In this document: piece after piece, positions 7,830 through 15,810 of the stretch
Layout: every line of letters begins with the position of its first letter
Numbering within the stretch: the first letter of the stretch is position 1
Assembly: GCA_905233915.1 (NCBI GenBank)
Contig: CAJOFM010000001.1
Span: 209,492-273,491, forward strand
Length of the DNA stretch: 64,000 bases
Direction: 5' to 3'
Source: an uncultured Muribaculaceae bacterium
GTDB taxonomy: Bacteria; Bacteroidota; Bacteroidia; Bacteroidales; Muribaculaceae
Notes under the pieces: model-generated
What the model was told of the DNA's origin: nothing
The model's input: only the letters and a program-made list of their open reading frames with translations
Database searches by the model: none
Made by a program: the position numbers and the translations under genes

Positions 7830-8357
7830 ATGATTACAAATGAGAAAGGCCTTTTGCGCGTGTATACTGGCAACGGCCAGGGTAAGACGACGACAGCCAT
7901 GGGAATGGCCGTCAAAGCGTTGTCTGAAGGAAAATCGGTCTATGTGGGGCGATTCATCAAGAACGAGCTTGACGAAGAGAGCCTGCTGAGCCATCAGTAT
8001 GACAGCCTCCATATCGAACAATTGGGATTTGGCGGTTTTGAGGACCGTGCACCCAACGAAGATGACCGTGCGGCGGCCCTTGCAGGGCTTGACCGCTGTA
8101 AGACGTTGATGGCAAGCGGCATGTATGACATGATTGTGATGGACGAGTTGTGTGTCGCCATCCATTACGGGTTGTTGACCTGTGAACAGGTGATGGAGAT
8201 GCTGTCGCAGCGTCCGCCACATACCGAAGTCATCATTACTGGCGCCGACGCCCCTCAATGGCTCATTGATGCGGCTGATAGCGTAACCGAAATGCACGAA
8301 ATCAAACACACGGCCAACGACATGGAAGCCATGTTGTGTGATGCCATTAACCAATAA
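7830..8357 (+). CDS. cobO: Cob(I)yrinic acid a,c-diamide adenosyltransferase
   Basis: 175 residues with the P-loop GNGQGKTTTAMG (about 14-25) of the BtuR/CobO/CobP family. The enzyme transfers the adenosyl group of ATP to reduced corrinoids, giving adenosylcobalamin or its precursors. The conserved MDELCVAIHYG (Walker-B region, about 109-119) and a late PQWLIDAADSVTEM segment are also visible. The upstream B12 riboswitch gives feedback control. It is followed after 17 bp by a DASS permease, so the two are likely co-transcribed. Confidence 0.95.
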   Translation: MITNEKGLLRVYTGNGQGKTTTAMGMAVKALSEGKSVYVGRFIKNELDEESLLSHQYDSLHIEQLGFGGFEDRAPNEDDRAAALAGLDRCKTLMASGMYDMIVMDELCVAIHYGLLTCEQVMEMLSQRPPHTEVIITGADAPQWLIDAADSVTEMHEIKHTANDMEAMLCDAINQ

Positions 8358-8374
8358 ATAATACCAATCAGATA

Positions 8375-9880
8375 ATGTTTAAGATATTTCATGGCTTCCA
8401 CATGGTTGATGCCTATCACAAGAAGAAGAGAGAAAACCGCAGTCAGGAGTCCTCGGTGAACAAGCGTATTATTACCGCGCTCATTCTGTCGGTGATCACA
8501 TTAATCATCTGGAACCTCCCTGCCGGTGTGTTCGGCATCGATGGCCTGACTGTCATCCAGCAACGCATCATCGCCATCTTCATTTTGGCAACCCTGATGT
8601 GGATTACCGAGGTCGTTCCCTCATGGGCCACCTCCATCTTCATCATGGTGCTTTTGTTGCTTTTCACCTCGAACAGCGGTATCAAACCCATGGTCGATGA
8701 GGAACAGGTGGGGCAACTGCTCAGTTACAAGGACATCATGTCCAGCTTTGCCGACCCGGTCATCATGCTGTTCATTGGCGGTTTTATTCTTGCCATTGCT
8801 GCATCCAAGACAGGTCTTGACACCCACCTGGCGCGTGTGCTGTTGAAGCCTTTCGGCACCAAGAGCGAGAATGTCCTGTTGGGCTTTATCCTTATCACGG
8901 GCTTTTTCTCGATGTTTGTCAGCAACACGGCCACTGCGGCAATGATGCTCACATTCCTGGCCCCCGTGTTCAAACAGCTGCCGCCCGAAGGCAAGGGGCG
9001 TATTGCCTTGACGCTAGCTATCCCTCTCGCTGCCAACCTGGGAGGTATGGGAACGCCCATCGGCACACCGCCCAACACCATCGCAATGAAGTTCCTTAAT
9101 GACCCCGATGGCCTGAATATGGGCCTTGGCTTCGGTCAATGGATGCTGTTCATGTTCCCGCTTGTGATTCTCTTGTTGTTCATCGGCTGGTTCCTGCTCA
9201 AGACGATGTATCCGTTCAGCCAAAAGACCATCCACCTTGAGATAGAGAGCAATATGGAGAAAACCAAGCACACCAAGATCGTCATTTGGACGTTTATCGT
9301 CACCGTCCTCCTGTGGCTCACCGATAGTCTCACGGGTATCAATGCCAACACTGTTGCACTGATTCCGTTTGCCGTCTTCTCCATGACAGGAGTCATCAAC
9401 AAATATGACCTTGAGGAAATCAACTGGAGCGTGATTTGGATGGTAGCGGGCGGTTTTGCCCTGGGCTACAGCCTCAACGCATCAGGCCTTGCCGAGAATG
9501 CCGTCAAGAGCATCCCGTTCAACACGTTCTCGCCCATCTTGATACTGCTGCTTTCCGGTCTGATCTGTTACCTGTTGTCCAACTTCATCAGCAACTCGGC
9601 GACGGCAGCCCTGCTGATGCCCATTCTCGCCATCGTCTGTGGCGCTATGGGTGACAAGCTGGATGCCATCGGCGGCACCGCCACCGTGCTCATCGGCATC
9701 GCCATCGCATCATCAAGCGCTATGGTGTTGCCCATCAGCACACCGCCTAATGCCCTCGCTTTCTCGACCAACCTCGTTAACCAGAAGGATATGAGCCGCA
9801 TGGGCATTATCGTGGGCATCATCAGCATGGTGATGGGCTATGCCCTTCTGTATTTAATAGGAAAAACGCACTTACTATAA
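8375..9880 (+). CDS. SLC13/DASS-family sodium:anion (dicarboxylate/sulfate) symporter
   Basis: 501 residues with about a dozen membrane helices. The two diagnostic Na+/substrate-binding repeats are visible as SNTATAAMM (about 189) and SNSATAALLMP (about 408), and each is followed by a conserved P-rich stretch (GTPIGTPPNTI; STPPNALAF). This family imports succinate, malate, fumarate, citrate or sulfate. The first 25 residues are hydrophilic. The 17-bp gap after cobO suggests control by the cobalamin riboswitch, an unusual link between a DASS permease and B12. Substrate cannot be fixed from sequence. Confidence 0.88.
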   Translation: MFKIFHGFHMVDAYHKKKRENRSQESSVNKRIITALILSVITLIIWNLPAGVFGIDGLTVIQQRIIAIFILATLMWITEVVPSWATSIFIMVLLLLFTSNSGIKPMVDEEQVGQLLSYKDIMSSFADPVIMLFIGGFILAIAASKTGLDTHLARVLLKPFGTKSENVLLGFILITGFFSMFVSNTATAAMMLTFLAPVFKQLPPEGKGRIALTLAIPLAANLGGMGTPIGTPPNTIAMKFLNDPDGLNMGLGFGQWMLFMFPLVILLLFIGWFLLKTMYPFSQKTIHLEIESNMEKTKHTKIVIWTFIVTVLLWLTDSLTGINANTVALIPFAVFSMTGVINKYDLEEINWSVIWMVAGGFALGYSLNASGLAENAVKSIPFNTFSPILILLLSGLICYLLSNFISNSATAALLMPILAIVCGAMGDKLDAIGGTATVLIGIAIASSSAMVLPISTPPNALAFSTNLVNQKDMSRMGIIVGIISMVMGYALLYLIGKTHLL

Positions 9881-9937
9881 GGAGAGAGAATCGGATAAAT
9901 CTTTCTGAACAATTATTTAATTGAATTAAGTGATTGG

Positions 9938-9970
9938 TGTGGGGCGCTATCAAGGCTCCCCACATTTTTT
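9938..9970 (+). terminator. Rho-independent terminator of the cobO-DASS operon
   Basis: TGTGGGG (9938-9944) pairs with CCCCACA (9958-9964), followed directly by six T residues. It ends the operon before repeat copy B. Confidence 0.85.
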
Positions 9971-10043
9971 GTCAATGGGACAAACACCAATCCCCGACAG
10001 ACAGCATACACTTGAGAAGGCCTCCACCATTCCATCATTGCAT

Positions 10044-10206
10044 GGGAAATTCACTTGCTATGGTCACGGGGTTGTATTCGGCTGCTTCACGCTCCGCACT
10101 TCAACCAGCCGGCTGCGCTGGCTGGATTGAGCTGCTCCGCTACAGCCTCATGCCGCTGGGCGACTTCGCCCGGCTGAGATTACCCTGTTCCACCGCTCAT
10201 CGATGG
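10044..10206 (+). repeat. Dispersed intergenic repeat, full copy B
   Basis: Same order and length as copy A, with only a few substitutions and one single-base deletion near the right end (CTGTTCCACC instead of CTGTTCCCACC). It lies in the 426-bp gap between the DASS terminator and the esterase gene. The rest of the gap (10207-10306) is AT-rich promoter sequence, with a weak TAACTTG box at 10304. Confidence 0.85.
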
Positions 10207-10306
10207 CGATGCCTTACTTGATTATTCACATTCTTCTACAATTATTGTTTAAAGTGAATTTGAATATTCTTTGGGGGTATTTCGAAGATTTTTAGTAACT
10301 TGCGGC

Positions 10307-11122
10307 ATGAAAAAGATTCTGATATTTTTGATACTGGCGGCAGTTGCCGTCACATGGGACCTTGGCGCTAGCGCACAAGGCAGGAGCAAGGGTGACAACC
10401 TGTTCTATGTTTTCGCCGAAAAAACGGTGAAAATTGACAAGAAGAAGATCCGGTATAGGGCGGCGTTGACAGCCCCGACCGATACCGCCCGTCCCGCAAT
10501 CATCATCTACCTGCATGGCGGCAGTGGTGCCGGCAGTGACAACGAACAGCAACTGAGGTCGCCCGGCATCGCCCAAATTTATGACTACCTCGCTGAGCAG
10601 GGCATCAAGGCCTATTTCTTGGTCCCCCAATGCGAGGATGAATCGTCATGGTCTGGCTATAATCCCCCACCCAAACGGTCGGGACGCCGCACCCCAGGAG
10701 GCCCCCATCCCCAAGGGCCGGTAAAATGCCCGTCCTACAACCCGTTTGTCAAAGCATTGGCCGACCTGTATGTGCAGGACTTCGGCGCCGACCCCAACAG
10801 GATCTACATCTTTGGAGCATCGATGGGAGGCGATGGCGTGTGGCACATCGTGAAAGATTATCCTGACTACTTCGCAGCAGCCATGGCGGCTTCGGGCGCC
10901 TACCGTGGAATGGGTGTACCCGACTTGGGCAGCACACCGCTGCTTTGCACCAAGGGAACCCGTGAAGGAAACTACAGCAAGTATGTGCAGATGATTGACG
11001 ACATTAGGCTTTTGGGTGGTGAAGTCAATTTCCAGCCCTTGGAGGGGTGCGATCACCGTTCAGCGATTGATAATGCCTTTACCAGCGAACGTATCGCCTG
11101 GGTCTTGTCCCATCAGCGCTGA
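10307..11122 (+). CDS. Secreted alpha/beta-hydrolase (esterase, PHB-depolymerase/feruloyl-esterase-like)
   Basis: About 271 residues. A signal peptide (MKKILIFLILAAVAVTW..., cleavage near ASAQG) sends it to the periplasm or outside. The nucleophile elbow GASMGG (about 173-178) lies after IYIFGAS, an oxyanion-type YLHGGSGAG precedes it (about 66-74), and a late CDHRSA provides the probable catalytic histidine. The layout suits carboxylesterases active on polyester or acylated glycans. The ATG at 10307 is used because it gives a clean signal peptide; the upstream TTG at 10271 would spoil it. Substrate unknown. Confidence 0.82.
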   Translation: MKKILIFLILAAVAVTWDLGASAQGRSKGDNLFYVFAEKTVKIDKKKIRYRAALTAPTDTARPAIIIYLHGGSGAGSDNEQQLRSPGIAQIYDYLAEQGIKAYFLVPQCEDESSWSGYNPPPKRSGRRTPGGPHPQGPVKCPSYNPFVKALADLYVQDFGADPNRIYIFGASMGGDGVWHIVKDYPDYFAAAMAASGAYRGMGVPDLGSTPLLCTKGTREGNYSKYVQMIDDIRLLGGEVNFQPLEGCDHRSAIDNAFTSERIAWVLSHQR

Positions 11123-11415
11123 GCGTTTAACGCCATCATTAAAGGCTATGATAATGGACACATTGTTTGCATATTCTTAGCAGGCATTTCTTTAGGCCTC
11201 CGTGTCGCGAATCCATATTGATAGCGGTACGAGGAAGCCTATCTCTGTGACAAGATCCTAATCATCGCCTGTAGCGATTGGCCCACCCGCGAACCCCGCT
11301 GGCGATGGGCCGTTCCGCTCCGTCTGCGTCCGCTCCGAATGACTGACTTATCGGCTAGAGCTGTCGTAAACTAGCTGGCGCCCTCTTGGCGGGCCTTGAC
11401 ATGATCGTCTTTCCT
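11123..11415. other. Convergent intergenic region with short GC-rich hairpins
   Basis: The gap between the esterase (+) and GNAT (-) genes has no credible reading frame. It contains a GGCCCA...TGGGCC stem around 11279-11310 and several GC-rich dyads resembling those of the 14.1-14.5 kb gap. It may act as a two-way terminator region. Confidence 0.4.
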
Positions 11416-11982
11416 TCATAGCACCAGGTGCTTCATGTCATGACCGCCCCAGTGGTTGTCGTTTACATATCGAAAACCGATTGATGCATAAAGTGCTTCA
11501 CCAACGGGATTGCCTTTATCAACCAGTAGCCCAAGGCTAGGCAGGCCCATTTGGTCGGCGCGTTCTTTGGTGATGCGTATCAGGCGCCTTGCAATTCCCT
11601 GCCGGCGATAATCAGGCAGCACAGCCAGCGAGTCAAGATAGAGTTCGCCGGGCTGCGTTTCGTCATTCATGCCTGAATGATCCTTACCGATGAGTTCCGG
11701 GGCCAATTCGAGGAAAGGACGGCGAAGTTCGTGGAGCCTTGAGCCATCATAGCTAACCGAGATGCCGACCACCTTGTCACCGTCCAGGGCAACACAGGTG
11801 TTCTTGTAACTGTATTGGGAATCCTCCCGCTCCACCAGCAGGGTCATCATTTTGTAAAAGTCATCCAGCCCATAGCCCTCGCCACAGAAACTCAGGCAGC
11901 AGTCGTCCGTCATGGCCAACATGATCATGCGGGCAATCTCTGGGGCCTGCTCCTTGCTTGCTTGTCGGATGTCAATCTTCAT
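11416..11982 (-). CDS. GNAT-family N-acetyltransferase
   Basis: 188 residues. The acetyl-CoA pyrophosphate-binding motif is seen as YRRQGIARRLI (about 131-141), preceded by the beta-strand LYLDSLAVLPD. A C-terminal ALYASIGFRYV (about 168-178) completes the GNAT fold. It would move an acetyl group from acetyl-CoA to an amine or hydroxyl of an unknown substrate in the cytoplasm. Monocistronic, minus strand. Confidence 0.88.
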   Translation of the reverse strand: MKIDIRQASKEQAPEIARMIMLAMTDDCCLSFCGEGYGLDDFYKMMTLLVEREDSQYSYKNTCVALDGDKVVGISVSYDGSRLHELRRPFLELAPELIGKDHSGMNDETQPGELYLDSLAVLPDYRRQGIARRLIRITKERADQMGLPSLGLLVDKGNPVGEALYASIGFRYVNDNHWGGHDMKHLVL

Positions 11983-12223
11983 GTTCTGTCATTTTTTTCG
12001 AAGGAATAATTGCCACGAAGTTACACTTTTTCTAACGAATACACATGCTGCTCGTACATTTTTCCTAAGGAATAACTTTCCCAATTGTACTAGACCTTCA
12101 AAGTGAAAAGAGTAGAAATGTGACAAAGAAAGCGAGTGTGTTGCTTCGCCAGCGGAAGTAAACATGGACTGAAAAACAATATTCTTTGAGCTAAAAAGAA
12201 AAGTCTTCTTGGCTGAACAGTTG

Positions 12224-12231
12224 TAATTTTG
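12224..12231 (+). promoter_or_regulatory. Promoter -7 box for the NTF2-fold pair
   Basis: TAATTTTGC matches TAnnTTTG and lies about 43 bp before the ATG at 12274. The upstream gap 11983-12223 has no gene. Confidence 0.55.
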
Positions 12232-12273
12232 CAACCAGAAAACATTCATTCACTTAAATAATATCACGACAAG

Positions 12274-12657
12274 ATGAGAAGCAAGATTGAAGAGTACAAT
12301 GCAGTGGTTGAGGCTGCAAGCAAGTTCACACAGAGTGTTGCCGAGGGCAACAGCAAGTATGCAAAGGAACTGTTCACCGAGGACGCCTGCCTGTTCGGTT
12401 TCCTGAACGGAAAGTTTGAGCGCGGCTCCATCGAGCAGTTCTACCACAACGTGGACACCGTGGGTGCCGGTGACGAGTTCAAGACCCGTATCGACGTGTT
12501 GGAACTGGAAGAGACGCTGGCCGTCGTCCGCGTGCTTGAAGAGGGCTGGGGAGGCTCCATCGACTTTACCGATGTTCTCCTGCTGCTCAAGATCGACGGC
12601 GAGTGGAAGTGCGTGGCCAAGGCCTATAACCAGAACTCCAACACCATCACCAAGTAA
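12274..12657 (+). CDS. NTF2-fold (SnoaL/lumazine-binding-like) protein, cytoplasmic
   Basis: 127 residues with an N-terminal helix pair (VVEAASKFTQSVAEGN...), a FTEDACLFGFL strand and a final WKCVAKAYNQ strand, the usual order of the cone-shaped NTF2-like fold. No signal peptide. Members are small enzymes or ligand binders; function here is unknown. It is followed after 5 bp by an exported paralogue, so the pair form an operon. Confidence 0.75.
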   Translation: MRSKIEEYNAVVEAASKFTQSVAEGNSKYAKELFTEDACLFGFLNGKFERGSIEQFYHNVDTVGAGDEFKTRIDVLELEETLAVVRVLEEGWGGSIDFTDVLLLLKIDGEWKCVAKAYNQNSNTITK

Positions 12658-12662
12658 TCAAC

Positions 12663-13106
12663 ATGGCAATCAAGCAAAAGATATTCATCGCCATCGCGTT
12701 TTGCCTCATGGCATTGAGCGCAACGGCACAAACAATGACAACAATGACAAATCACAGTGAAAAGGTGGCTGCAATCCTTAAAGCAGTGGAACTTTATGCC
12801 GAGGCAGGCCGCAGCGCCAGTCGTGAAATCGGACAGCAGGCGTTTACCGAGGCCGCAACGATGAGTTGGGTGGAAAACGGGAATATCACGACCGTGCCCA
12901 TTACCGCTCTCTATGACGGGTTGGAGCAGACCGGTGAGGAAGAGGTGACCTATGAGGTCGTTGACGTGAACATCGCAGGCAACATCGCCTTTGTCCGCAT
13001 TGACTCATGGTTCAGCAAACTCGGGTCGTTCAACGACATGTTCACGCTCGCTCAGCAGGAGAACGGCGAGTGGAAGATCGTGAGCAAGATCTACAGCGTT
13101 AAGTAA
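12663..13106 (+). CDS. Exported NTF2-fold protein
   Basis: 147 residues, with a signal peptide (IFIAIAFCLMALSATAQ). The mature part shows the same fold elements as the gene before it: AILKAVELYAEAGR, FTEAATMSWVENG, AFVRIDSWFSKLG and WKIVSKIYSV. This resembles the lumazine-binding-like (Lumazine_bd_2) branch of the NTF2 superfamily. The cytosolic and periplasmic pair in one operon suggests related ligands on both sides of the membrane; that is inference. Confidence 0.75.
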   Translation: MAIKQKIFIAIAFCLMALSATAQTMTTMTNHSEKVAAILKAVELYAEAGRSASREIGQQAFTEAATMSWVENGNITTVPITALYDGLEQTGEEEVTYEVVDVNIAGNIAFVRIDSWFSKLGSFNDMFTLAQQENGEWKIVSKIYSVK

Positions 13107-13146
13107 AAACCTACCGAAAAACGACTTGGTGTGCCGAAATGATTTG

Positions 13147-13154
13147 TATTTTTG
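13147..13154 (+). promoter_or_regulatory. Promoter -7 box for the AraC gene
   Basis: TATTTTTGC with a TTGG at 13126-13129, 17 bp upstream, resembles the Bacteroidetes -33/-7 pair. Confidence 0.5.
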
Positions 13155-13185
13155 CACACCAGTTTTTTATATCATCACTTGAAGT

Positions 13186-14049
13186 ATGGCAAAGACAACG
13201 AAATTCCCCACAGCGCTCGTGTCGGGCGATTACACGGCCAGCTCACTTGTGCTTGACGGCGGAGCGGTCATTGACCAGTGCATCGTCACTGCGGGTGAAC
13301 GGGGCACGTTCTTCCTGGAGCAGCATCTGCTCTATGTGGTGCTGGGAGGCGAGGTGACGCTGACCTGCGGTCGCAGGCAATGGACAGTGCGTAAGAACCA
13401 GATGATCCTGCTGCGCAAGTCCCAGTCGGTGAACTACGAGAAACGCGGCGGTGAGGACACCGGCCTGTTCGAGAGCCTGCTGTTTGCCATCAACGATGAC
13501 CTGCTCAAGGATTTCCTCACGTCGCAGAGCGTCACGGTACCGCCCATGACCGAGGAATTCGGCACCCAGGTCAGCCCGATGAGCGAGAAACTCGTTGCCT
13601 ACTGCTGGAGCCTCTCCCCGTATTTCAACGACCCGTCCCAGGTCAATCCGGGTTTGTTGCGGCTGAAAGTGATGGAACTGCTTTATCTTGTCATGGATTG
13701 CTCGAAGAACATCTTTCGGCAGATGCTGCAGCTGCGCCAACCTGTCAAGACCGACATCCGCAGGGTCGTTGAGGAGAACTATACCTCGCCCGTGTCGCTT
13801 GAGGATCTGGCCTACCTGAGCGGTCGCAGCCTGTCAAGTTTCAAGCGCGACTTCAACCTCATTTACGGCTGCTCGCCTGCAGGCTGGATAAGGGAGCACC
13901 GTCTCGTGAAGGCCAAAGAGATGCTCGCTTCATCCTCATTGTCGGTGGCCGATGTCTGCTACTCCCTGGGCTTTGAGAATCCCACCCATTTCTCACGCAT
14001 CTTCAAGCAACGCTTTGGCTTTGCCCCATCAAGAGCGGCAGCCAATTGA
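13186..14049 (+). CDS. AraC-family transcriptional regulator
   Basis: 287 residues. The N-terminal half looks like a cupin-type sensor (GTFFLEQHLLYVVLGGEV...). The C-terminal hundred residues carry the paired helix-turn-helix DNA-binding domain: LEDLAYLSGRSLSSFKRDF and the conserved VADVCYSLGFENPTHFSRIF (about 255-274). The effector is unknown. The gene stands alone behind the NTF2-fold pair, which may be its target, but nothing in the sequence proves that. Confidence 0.9.
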   Translation: MAKTTKFPTALVSGDYTASSLVLDGGAVIDQCIVTAGERGTFFLEQHLLYVVLGGEVTLTCGRRQWTVRKNQMILLRKSQSVNYEKRGGEDTGLFESLLFAINDDLLKDFLTSQSVTVPPMTEEFGTQVSPMSEKLVAYCWSLSPYFNDPSQVNPGLLRLKVMELLYLVMDCSKNIFRQMLQLRQPVKTDIRRVVEENYTSPVSLEDLAYLSGRSLSSFKRDFNLIYGCSPAGWIREHRLVKAKEMLASSSLSVADVCYSLGFENPTHFSRIFKQRFGFAPSRAAAN

Positions 14050-14072
14050 ATCACCATCAGTAAATAAAAGAA

Positions 14073-14131
14073 CATACCGCTGGGCGACTTCACCCGGCGG
14101 CAATTATCTTGTCCGTACCGCTCATCGATGG
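14073..14131 (+). repeat. Partial copy C of the dispersed intergenic repeat
   Basis: The right third of the repeat: CATACCGCTGGGCGACTTC (CATGCCG in A and B) through CCGCTCATCGATGG. It begins 23 bp after the AraC stop codon, the same kind of position as copies A and D. Confidence 0.7.
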
Positions 14132-14570
14132 CGATGCCGCCGTTACCGCCGTGTCGGGATCACTCCGTTACCGAGAGTGCCTTATCGGGCTGTCTGTACG
14201 CATCGAGACCTCACACGCACGGCTCGTTTCGTCGCTGACGCATCAGGTCTCGCTTCGCTCGATTTGATGCACGCTCCTCAATCAAGCCCAGCGTTCTCGC
14301 TGCGCTCGGAGGTATCGATGCTGCCAGCCCCATGGCACACTCGTCCACTACGTTCATCCTGGCACGGAAGCACAGGCGTCACGAGGACGAGCCCGTGTCG
14401 TGGAACAATCTGACTGCGTTCGGTCGCCCACGGCGAAACCTGCGGCAAGGCTCGATATCCTGCGCGCCATCTGGCTCTTTAGACACGCCCCAATGTATCA
14501 GAATATCCCCTTTTTGTAAATTTCTCATAACTTTTTGTCTAGTTTACTTGTCATTTTGAAAAGTTTACTT
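14132..14570. other. Gene-free region rich in short dyads
   Basis: No frame here looks like a protein. The left 350 bp are GC-rich with many short inverted repeats, including CGAGACCT/AGGTCTCG (14204-14211/14245-14252), GCATCA/TGATGC (about 14240-14268) and TCTCGCTGCGCTCGG-type foldbacks. The right part turns AT-rich towards the next promoter. It looks like an extension of repeat copy C or another decayed element. Confidence 0.45.
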
Positions 14571-14578
14571 TACCTTTG
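14541..14578 (+). promoter_or_regulatory. Promoter with two AGTTTACTT boxes
   Basis: TACCTTTG (14571-14578) is the -7 box. AGTTTACTT occurs at 14541-14549 and 14562-14570, 21 bp apart (about two helical turns). A TTAAACT in the opposite orientation occurs downstream near 14608. These are candidate operators for the small XRE regulator encoded in the same operon. Confidence 0.5.
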
Positions 14579-14634
14579 CTGCCGTAATCGATTACAAAGA
14601 CAAGTATGTTAAACTATTTAATGAGGTTTCAATT

Positions 14635-15096
14635 ATGAATTACAGTTATTTGTTCCCATCTGTATTCAAGAAGGTCGGTTGGGTTTTGTTTGTATTTTTC
14701 TCAGTACTGAATGTATTGTGGATGACAGGTGTTATCGAGGGAATGCTACCTCAGTGCGAAGTCTTCAGCATCTGGCCAGATGATGGCAAATTCGTCATGA
14801 CTAATGATGACTGGACCGATGAGATATGCATCGTTGGCATGATCTTATCGCTGCTTTTTATCACATTTGCCCGTCTCAAACAGGAAGACGAGTTCACTAT
14901 CAACCTAAGGATGAAATCAATGGCATGGGCTGTAAAGGGCTATGGCCTCATCATCATTACAGCCACATTGTTCATCTATGGTACTAATTGGCTCTATGTC
15001 ATCGTGCTATCGCTATATCTGGTGTTTTTCCTGTTCATCATCAAGTTTTATTATGAGTTAGCCAAGTTCAGGAAGGAGGCGTCTCATGAAGAATAA
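14635..15096 (+). CDS. Four-helix membrane protein paired with an XRE regulator
   Basis: 153 residues with four hydrophobic helices (about 12-32, 64-80, 100-117 and 120-138) and a short, charged C-terminus. The order membrane protein then tiny XRE repressor is a common Bacteroidales and Firmicutes gene pair (DUF2975/DUF2178-like partners); the exact family is not certain. It overlaps the next gene by 11 bp, showing translational coupling. Base composition is AT-richer than its neighbours, which hints at separate ancestry. Confidence 0.75.
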   Translation: MNYSYLFPSVFKKVGWVLFVFFSVLNVLWMTGVIEGMLPQCEVFSIWPDDGKFVMTNDDWTDEICIVGMILSLLFITFARLKQEDEFTINLRMKSMAWAVKGYGLIIITATLFIYGTNWLYVIVLSLYLVFFLFIIKFYYELAKFRKEASHEE

Positions 15097-15286
15097 CGTC
15101 AGGGTAGAGCGTGCCATACACCGCATGACACAAGCCCAACTGGCTGAACGCATCGGAGTGAGCCGACAAACCATCAATGCTATCGAGAGCGGCAAGTATG
15201 TCCCTTCGACGGTGCTTGCCCTGAAAATGTCAATTGTTTTCAACAAGCCAGTCAATGAACTATTCACTCTTGACGACGAGGATTAA
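15086..15286 (+). CDS. Small XRE-family helix-turn-helix regulator
   Basis: 66 residues that are almost entirely one HTH domain: MTQAQLAERIGVSRQTINAI (about 14-33) followed by ESGKYVPS. This is the YozG/Cro-like type of minimal repressor. It overlaps the 3' end of the membrane protein gene. Likely autoregulates through the repeated boxes upstream of the pair (inference). Confidence 0.88.
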   Translation: MKNNVRVERAIHRMTQAQLAERIGVSRQTINAIESGKYVPSTVLALKMSIVFNKPVNELFTLDDED

Positions 15287-15366
15287 TGATTACAGCGTGG
15301 CAAGAGAAAAGGCTTTTGGGTGGAGCCAGGTTTCAAATAAGTGTGCAATGTTGGGAATAAAAAAAT

Positions 15367-15395
15367 CGGAAGTCGTTGAAAATCAACGACTTCCG
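15367..15395 (-). terminator. Terminator of the tRNA operon
   Basis: A perfect 13-bp stem (CGGAAGTCGTTGA / TCAACGACTTCCG) with a 3-nt loop. Read on the minus strand it is followed by ATTTTTTTA, so it ends the leftward tRNA transcript. It may also stop rightward transcription from the XRE gene. Confidence 0.85.
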
Positions 15396-15406
15396 CTTAA
15401 ATTAGG

Positions 15407-15490
15407 TGTCCAAGATGAGAGTCGAACTCACACGCCCAATTGGGCACTACCCCCTCAAAGTAGCGCGTCTACCAATTCCGCCACCTGGAC
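15407..15490 (-). tRNA. tRNA-Leu (anticodon GAG)
   Basis: 84 nt including the discriminator base. The acceptor stem GTCCAGG/CTTGGAC pairs with one G-T wobble. The anticodon arm CTACT-TTGAGGG-GGTAG gives anticodon GAG. The long variable arm is typical of leucine tRNA, and the T-arm GTTCGA is present. The 3' CCA is not fully encoded (ACC then TAATT). Confidence 0.95.
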
Positions 15491-15498
15491 AAAAAGAG

Positions 15499-15571
<73 letters not shown>

Positions 15572-15623
15572 AATCAAAGTACTGTTGCCAGTACCGTACC
15601 ATTGTAAAGTTCAAAGAACGTTG

Positions 15624-15696
<73 letters not shown>

Positions 15697-15707
15697 ATTG
15701 GGCAAAT

Positions 15708-15733
15708 AAAACACCCGCTGAGGGGGTGTTTTT
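15708..15733 (-). terminator. Terminator-like hairpin between folE and the tRNA operon
   Basis: AAAACACCC (15708-15716) pairs with GGGTGTTTT (15724-15732). T-rich flanks exist on both strands. On the minus strand it would end folE transcripts, but it also lies between the tRNA promoter (15747) and the first tRNA, so tRNA transcripts must pass it. Confidence 0.65.
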
Positions 15734-15746
15734 GCGAATTGCGGTG

Positions 15747-15777
15747 CAAAGATATAGCGACTTTTTGAACTGGCAAA
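15747..15777 (-). promoter_or_regulatory. Promoter of the tRNA operon
   Basis: On the minus strand TTTG (15774-15777) and TATCTTTG (15747-15754) are separated by exactly 19 bp, the best -33/-7 match in the window. Confidence 0.8.
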
Positions 15778-15810
15778 ATTTTTGGCCAAAAAAATCGCTT
15801 TTTTCTTGAA

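Noticed and set aside
9930-10221. Overlapping small frames across repeat copy B (and equivalents in copy A)
   Set aside because: Two frames are open in both copies, but starts and ends depend on unrelated flanking sequence and one copy has a single-base deletion. Best read as noncoding repeat.
11989-12249. 86-codon minus-strand frame between GNAT and NTF2-fold genes
   Set aside because: AT-rich promoter region, serine/phenylalanine-rich translation, no start context or motif.
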